DNA of 64,000 nt from Cheilinus undulatus (Eukaryota; Chordata; Actinopteri; Labriformes; Labridae), in NCBI RefSeq assembly GCF_018320785.1, contig NC_054875.1, positions 34,823,657-34,887,656 on the forward strand, in the 5' to 3' direction. The position numbers were made by a program, and so were the translations under genes. Each line of letters opens with the position of its first letter. Within the stretch, counting starts at the first letter, position 1. This document shows, one piece after another, positions 57,731 through 64,000 of this stretch. A model generated the notes under the pieces. The model saw nothing but the letters and a program-made list of their open reading frames with translations, was not told the origin of the DNA and ran no database searches.

Positions 57731-58645
57731 ACTTGAATTAATTTATTCACAGACAAATGTTGACACATTTCAAACACAGGTTAGCTGTAACACAGAGGAA
57801 GACGGGATCAGGCAGGGTCACAATAACAATTGGCATTATGGATGGACTTAATTAGTCAAGTCTTTGGTCGGACCTCCCCCCCCAAAAAAGACAATAGAGA
57901 TGTCGCAACTGTGCTTTCTAAGGCACTTGCATTTCTTCTTAAAAACAGTTGCTGTGCGATTTACAGTTTGTGAATATACAGTACAAGACAGGAAATATCT
58001 TAGTGAATTATGTAAGACACTTATGATCATACAAAGACAACAAAAGTGAGGTATTACTCTATGATTAGACAGCTTACAGTCATGGACAGGCATTAAATGG
58101 ACGGCAACATAAATGTTAGATATCAATGATTACCTCATCAGAAGGCTTTCAACAGGTCTTTGCCCTGAGTTGTTGGCCCTGCAGAAATCTGAATGCATGA
58201 TGTATCAAAAAAATTAACAGTAGGATTAAACTGAAGAAATCGTTTGAAAAATGTGTTCAATATGATTCCGATGGAGTCAAATCTGTGTAGTGTATCATCT
58301 TGGCACCATGCACCCAGATTTCATCAAAAACAAAAAAATCAAGGCAAAAAGATCCACCCAACAATGACATGAGGAAAGAAACATCTTCCATCGGTCATCC
58401 TTCAAGTTGCAAATGTCAGGAAATACAAGAAAGCACTTAAACGACGTCAGAAACTGAATGTTAGAGGACAAAGATGTCAAACTAGAGCTTAACAAACAAA
58501 TGTTATGCAACCTGTCAACTCGCCGCCTGGAGCCTCAAGTTTGCATGACAGCTGTGCAGCTGCTGGTCATCCTCCATCTTTTTCTGACAGGTAACAGGTG
58601 AGTCATGGTTATGTTCTCAGAAGGCACGTGGTTTCTTTGCAGCTT
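57725..58645 (-). other. gpd1: probable gpd1 3'UTR
   Basis: Sequence between the gpd1 stop and the minus-strand AATAAA. No other gene or repeat family was recognised in it. Confidence 0.45.
57742..57747 (-). terminator. candidate gpd1 poly(A) signal
   Basis: AATAAA on the minus strand, about 900 bp after the gpd1 stop codon. Confidence 0.4.
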
Positions 58646-61600
58646 TTACATGTGCTCAGGATGGTTCTGCAAACAGCTTATGAACTCTGTGACTGGATGG
58701 CCCTGATAGCAGATCTGATACACTGCATTGAACAATGGAAACCTGGAGGGAGGAGTGTCGTGTTTAGTGAAAAAAAAAAATCATGCATTGTTTTAGTTTT
58801 ATTGTCTCATTTAGCGCTGCCGGTAACAACTCTTCAAAACTTACTTGTCAATTAGGTTTTTGTGCTTGAGGATGAGATAGACCTCAGCTGCTGTTGCTGG
58901 TCCCTGCAGCTTCTGACCGTTCAGCATCTCTTTCTCCAGCTCCTCAATGGACTGGGGAAGAGAAGACAGGTGACATAAATAAATTTTAACTTAACAAAAG
59001 AAAAAATGGTCCACACAATTAATTTACAAGCTCTTATTATTGACGTCAACAAAACCAATTCATTATGAAGGGCAGTAAATTATCTTTTCCATGGTGGATA
59101 TAGCATGCTCAGCCTAAACATGAACCTTTTCTGTTTGACTGCAGGATTATAGAAAAAAATATACTGGCCTGATTTTCATAAAATTTTTTAAAGAGTGAAC
59201 AGGCCTAGGAAAAACTTTAGAACTGTTTTTATGTTCTTATCTTGAACACCAAAGTACACACTGTCACATTTTGAAACAATGCTAGTGTGTTTGAAAACAG
59301 TGTGCACAAGTCTGCTATTCAGGAATTTACCTGATATTAGGTCCCTCTGACTTGTTTTGCTACTGTGGTATTGAACTAAGTTGAGCTATTATTTGATTTT
59401 TACTCATGAATTTTAAAATGCCAGTATCGTGACAGCTCTTGTAGTGTTCATGTATCTGCTCTGTAGCAAAGCTTATGAATCATCAGTCAGTGATTTTAGC
59501 ATTCATCAAGGGACACCTTCACAGTCACTTTTTCCTCAAACACACACCACTGATTTTGTCAACCAGCCAATGCAAACTATCAGCTTTGATTCAGGATCAA
59601 ACCAAGTAGGCTGTCAAAATTATAGGCAAAGTTACTTTAAAAATCAAAGCTCTCACCTTTCCCGTCTTCACAAAGGCTTCAGCTACTTTGCGATTACGGC
59701 CACCATAGCAGGTTGTGATCAGGTCTGCCACACCACAGCTTTCTAGGAAGGTTGCAGAGGACACGGGTCCAGCAGTGCAGAAGATGCGGGCAAATGCAAT
59801 CATCTCCATCAGACCCAACCTGATCACTGCTGCCTTTGTGTTGTCCCCAAAACCCAGGCCATCACAGAAACCCGCCCCAACTGCAACAATGTTCTGAAGG
59901 AGGGAAGAGGAGGACGATGTCAAGAAAGACCAGTGATACCTGAAGATACCTGGATGCTTTGGACAAGTATTGAAGCAAAGTTACTGCATTCATAGTCTGC
60001 CTAATGAACAAATTACTTCAATTTCACACTAAACTTTATAATGAACTACAGAACATGGACGAGTTTAGACCAACCCTTGTTGTATTGAGCTGAATAGTTG
60101 TCTTTTGTCTAATTCTTGAGGAGCAGCATGATTGTAGTATTTTCTTTTTTTAAATGTTTCATATATTGATATCTATGTTCCAATGTGCCATCCACTTAAT
60201 ATTTCAGCTGTAATTTGGTACACAGACATCAAGAGTAATTTATAACAATGAATATAAAAAATACTGAATACCAAAATATTTTGAGTATGCAAAAAGAAAA
60301 ATTTCTTACTGCTTTTTACTTACAGAATCATGAAAAAATATTCCTTCCCTAATACGCATGACAAATCAAATGTAAATAAAATTAGGTAACATGAGGATAC
60401 AAAGCAGACACAGTGTTTGGTCTTTATAACAAGAGACCAAAGAGTATGAGTCTAGACCTACCCTCTTTATACAAAAATAGACTGACAAAAATCCAAACAT
60501 AATTCTATTGAAATTTTTATGCTTTTTTTGGATATATGTCCAAAGTACAGATTTATAAATTATCAATATTAAGGAGCCATACTTCATATATTAGTCGATA
60601 ATCTTTTTTAATTGTATACCACCAAGGACTGTAAAATCTGATGTAGAAGATATACTATTAATACTGTTTTTTTGTTCATGTTGGCTGCATCCTATATTCC
60701 AGTGTGATTAATATAACACAATAAAATGCAAACATACAGTGCTTAACAAATTTATTAGACCACCTAAAGTAAAGTTTATGCCACAGTTGCCCTAAATTAA
60801 CAGCATTGGTAATTACCAAAATTATTTTTTATGTTTCTGCAATGGTTAATACACCAATATGTAGAAGCTCTTTAACCCAAATGATGTTTTTCATGCTAAA
60901 ATATAATTATTATTGTTATCCATGAATTTTCAAATTGACTGATTTACAAAAAAACTGAAAAAATAGTAAAGCACATTAATATTTCTTGATTTATCTGTTT
61001 ATTTACTTGCATTCCTGAACAGAAAAGTTAGTTTTAGTGGTTGAATGTTATGCTTGATTCATTTCTGACTTCTCAGAGAAGCCCAGTGAGCCGGCTCAAA
61101 TTTGGGTGAATTCAGTTTGAAATTCCTCATTCCTGTTCAAAATGGAAAAATGTGGAGAGCTGACTGAAAATGAAAGAGTTCGCATTAAAGCACTTCATGA
61201 AGCTGGATGGTCTCTGAGACAAATATGACAGGTGGTCTAATAAATTTGTTAAGCACTGTACATGCAGTTATGACTTTTAATGAAGCCACCAATATCATAT
61301 ATTGCACCTGACACTATTAAAAAAAACCCTCCCTTTTCTTTGTATATTGCAAGTAGCCACTTTCAGGGCTTTCAGTGTGCTGGCATGCATAGCTATGGAG
61401 ACCAGGCCAGCATCTGTTGGCACCATTTTTAAACATTTAAATAAAAACTGTGGTAATTTTATTTTATTTTTTCTATTTTTTGTCTTGTCTCTGATGATGT
61501 CTGTATTGTCTTGTTTGTGTTGTAGAAAATAAAAAAATAAAAAAAAATGGCAAAAAAACAAACTAACTGTGGTACACTGTTAAGCAAATAAACCTTGTGG

Positions 61601-63504
61601 AGTGCTGATGTGATTGCAAAGACTTAAGCTGTGGGTTATACTTCAACCATCACCATAGCCCGAGAGCTAAACCACCCTATCACAGTAACCTTGTAAACAA
61701 ACTCTACATGGTGAAAAGATATAATATTTGAAAGAACTACACAGCTGCAAAGAAACTGTGCATTGTAGACTTTGTTGAATACAATCAAAATAGTTTCAGA
61801 GGAAGGCATTTTAAATATAGGTTTCCCTTGTGGGAGAGCTCCATAATCAGACTTTGACTTAAATACTGGTGCAACTTTTTTCAGATTTTATGGTACTTTA
61901 CCTCCACATTAATGCATTTGGTCAGTTTGACTAGATAGGACAACAGAGATGGAATCTAAGCGCATTATTTGTGCACGGTTTAGTTTCCTACTGTATGTTG
62001 TGATACTTTCTCAGCCTTGATTAGACCCAGTATTTGATCTATCAGGTATATTTCTGTAGCATTCAACTGATGTTTGAAATTAAAGCTCACCTTCAAGGCC
62101 CCACAGATTTCCACCACATCATACTCCTCGACTACAGTCACTCTGAAGTTGTTTGTCTGCATAAGTTCCTTTAATAGAGCTCCATGGTTTTTATTCTTAC
62201 ATCCTGAAAATAGAAAATGTAACAGGTTATATTGTCCTTTTAATTTAAAGCATTTTTCATATTTAGAGTACAGCTGTACTGCTCCAAAGCCCTTAAACAA
62301 GTCACATTTATACAGCGCTGATCGTGCAAAACATAATCCTTTCAGGCACAGGTTAGAGTTCCCACAGTGCCATAACAGTAAATTCCATGAAGCATGTTGT
62401 TCACATCTAGTAAATGTCAAGCTGAACCAGCTCACTTTGTCATTTTCACAGCGACAGCAAGCTGATTAAACTTTCACCTCCATGCTGACAGTGCAGAAAG
62501 CTTTAGAACAGACTGAAACCAGACTTACACACTTCCTGATTCAAAGCCATAACTGCTTATTTTAATTTAAACAATCATTAAAGTTCAAGGTTTTGAAAGG
62601 CAAAATACAGTGAGCATGACACTAACCAATGGTGGTCTCACAAAACTTCTCATCAGCAACCTCATTGGCAATGTTGGCTCCCATCAGCACGCTCATAGTG
62701 ATACCAAGCTTCTCCTGGATCACATCAGAGATAAGTTTCAGCCCATCCGGCCCCTCATCCACACCCTGGAGGAACAAAGGATGCAGGTTTACATTAGGCT
62801 GCGGCCAGCTGGTATGTGGGGCAGGGATCACACTGCATAACTGGCTTACATATATTCTAGCAGACATGATTTAGCATCACACCTGGATCCAGAGAGAAAA
62901 GGTGAAAAACCCGTACAATTATGGCAATGCAGCACAAAGAGCAAAAGTCACACCTTGATAAGGGATATTCCAAGTGCTTCAGTCTTTATCTTCCCCTTTA
63001 TGGTGTCGCACACTCTCCCAACAAACTGATGTGGAATCACAAACACCAAAATGTCTGCGTCGCTAGCAGCTTCCACTAGATCTGGTACCGCCAGCTGTGG
63101 AGGGCGAGGACGATCGCGTAAGGGACAAATGTTTGCATGAGAACTGATTTAATGACATTCAGAAAACTATCGTTACATTCATACAAAAATCCCAACTGAA
63201 AGCTTTGAAAAAACAAGAATTGATGCATAAACATAGTATGGTGAGTCTGTACATCCAGTGTGTAAATGCCTCAAAAAGATTACCATTTTCATAAAAGTAA
63301 AGCCTGAAAAACCAACATTTTCTTACCACATTGGCTGGTAGCTTGTGCCCAGGAAGGTATTTCACATTTTCATGCTCAGCGTTAATAATTTCAGTCAGTT
63401 TGCGTCCGTTCACAGTCTCCTCAAACACCCACATTTTGACGGTGTTGTCGAATGTTGGCTTCTGAGCAGCATTGGCACCAACTATCTTGGCAATGGCAGA
63501 ACCC
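58646..63504 (-). CDS. gpd1: glycerol-3-phosphate dehydrogenase [NAD+], cytosolic (5' partial)
   Basis: Interconverts dihydroxyacetone phosphate and glycerol 3-phosphate with NADH/NAD+, linking glycolysis to lipid synthesis and the glycerophosphate shuttle. Exons in gene order: 63327-63504, 62954-63094, 62627-62765, 62091-62203, 59657-59893, 58845-58951, 58646-58742. All joins are in frame, giving 336 residues to the TAA. The missing first exon should encode about 14 residues ending in the GSGNW part of the NAD motif; the first base of the visible exon completes that codon. Key regions are [68 protein letters not shown] (catalytic lysine in GALK, split here by an intron), [13 protein letters not shown] and the end [12 protein letters not shown]1 fits better than GPD1L at [13 protein letters not shown]. 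Which teleost gpd1 paralogue it is was not determined. Confidence 0.95.
59894..62090 (-). other. gpd1 intron with a Tc1/mariner deletion derivative
   Basis: The largest visible gpd1 intron, 2.2 kb. It carries the 60737-61258 element. The rest is AT-rich with no recognised feature. Confidence 0.6.
60737..61258 (+). mobile_element. Tc1/mariner deletion derivative with exact terminal inverted repeats
   Basis: Both ends are exact reverse complements over about 30 bp (CAGTGCTTAACAAATTTATT and onward through AGACCACCT), flanked by TA on both sides. The interior keeps the start of a transposase, [20 protein letters not shown] followed by AGWSLRQI and a stop (61142-61228), which is the N-terminal helix-turn-helix of this class. 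The catalytic part is deleted, so it cannot move on its own. Confidence 0.85.
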
Positions 63505-64000
63505 CTGTATGTAAGCAGTTATACGTTATCGTTTAATGTACATAAGCAACTCTGTATCTCACTGCATTTAAATCCATGTGCATTCAATGAAACAGGCAGT
63601 GCTGGCCAGTTATTACATTCACATGATGACTGGGTTGATCAACAGGTCATCACTAAAAATGGCAAGTCAGATCATGTGCCGTCTATTGCTTCAGTAAAAA
63701 AAAAAATGCTGCTTTTTTTAACTTTCAGCTGGCTGTCAGCACTTAAGATTAGATGATGTATTTTGTTATCTACTCTTGATTCCTGTAGTATGTGACAAAC
63801 TTCAACGTGAATCATACCAATTAAAGCCACAGTCATATCTTTATGGTAACCATGAAGATTTTTCTGTTTTATTATGGTGCCACCAAATTTATTTTGCATC
63901 AAAGCAAAGCATTAGTAAAATTGAATAGATTTAACCTTAGGACCATGCTGCAAAGATAAATCAATTAATCATTTACTGGATTCAATATAATGCTCCCTGG
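63505..64000 (-). other. gpd1 intron 1 (partial)
   Basis: No first-exon sequence (GSGNW motif) was found on the minus strand up to base 64000, so the gpd1 start lies outside the window. Confidence 0.6.

Noticed and set aside
57864-58126. Overlapping sense and antisense small frames near the gpd1 3' end
   Set aside because: They fall in the probable gpd1 3'UTR and show no protein-family features.
61980-62435. 151-codon open frame on the minus strand
   Set aside because: It only reads through a real gpd1 exon (62091-62203) into both introns; the exon is annotated, the rest is not coding.

Overview
This is nuclear DNA from a ray-finned (teleost) fish. The protein-coding exons are short and separated by AT-rich introns with GT-AG borders. 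The introns and spacers are full of fish-type Tc1/mariner relics, hAT-like and TTAA-flanked MITEs, tRNA-derived SINEs and LINE tails. There is nothing bacterial or viral here, and no CRISPR array, operon or convincing RNA gene was seen.

Layout. (1) Bases 1-19893, plus strand: the 3' two-thirds of an adenylyl cyclase best matched to type 6 (adcy6). It has 20 visible exons, running from the last residues before the C1a catalytic domain to the stop codon, followed by about 2.8 kb of likely 3'UTR. (2) 22690-27300: a gene-free spacer made mostly of decayed Tc1/mariner copies. (3) 28050-36991, plus: a polypeptide N-acetylgalactosaminyltransferase of the GALNT3/6 group, closest to GALNT6. Its ten coding exons join in frame except for one in-frame TGA at 29655-29657, upstream of the catalytic DxH motif. 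(4) 38308-53745, plus: an apparently intact glucose-6-phosphate dehydrogenase gene (g6pd), with a CpG-rich first exon, a perfect palindromic CRE and one probable GC-AG intron. (5) 58646-63504, minus: cytosolic glycerol-3-phosphate dehydrogenase (gpd1), lacking only its first coding exon, which must lie beyond base 64000. gpd1 and g6pd converge tail to tail.

The four genes are not an operon-like unit. They cover cAMP signalling (adcy6), mucin-type O-glycosylation in the Golgi (galnt6), NADPH production (g6pd) and NADH/glycerol-3-phosphate metabolism (gpd1). From general knowledge, ADCY6, GPD1 and GALNT6 all map to human 12q13, so the neighbourhood looks like conserved synteny with g6pd added.

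The observations most worth a second look are the nonsense codon in galnt6; an in-frame upstream ATG in g6pd exon 1 that would add 12 residues; the GC donor in g6pd; a family of hairpin-ended elements with 8-bp target duplications; and several young-looking or nested transposons. I found no convincing undescribed molecular system. All exon joins were made by eye from splice signals and remembered vertebrate protein families, and none were checked against a database or transcripts.
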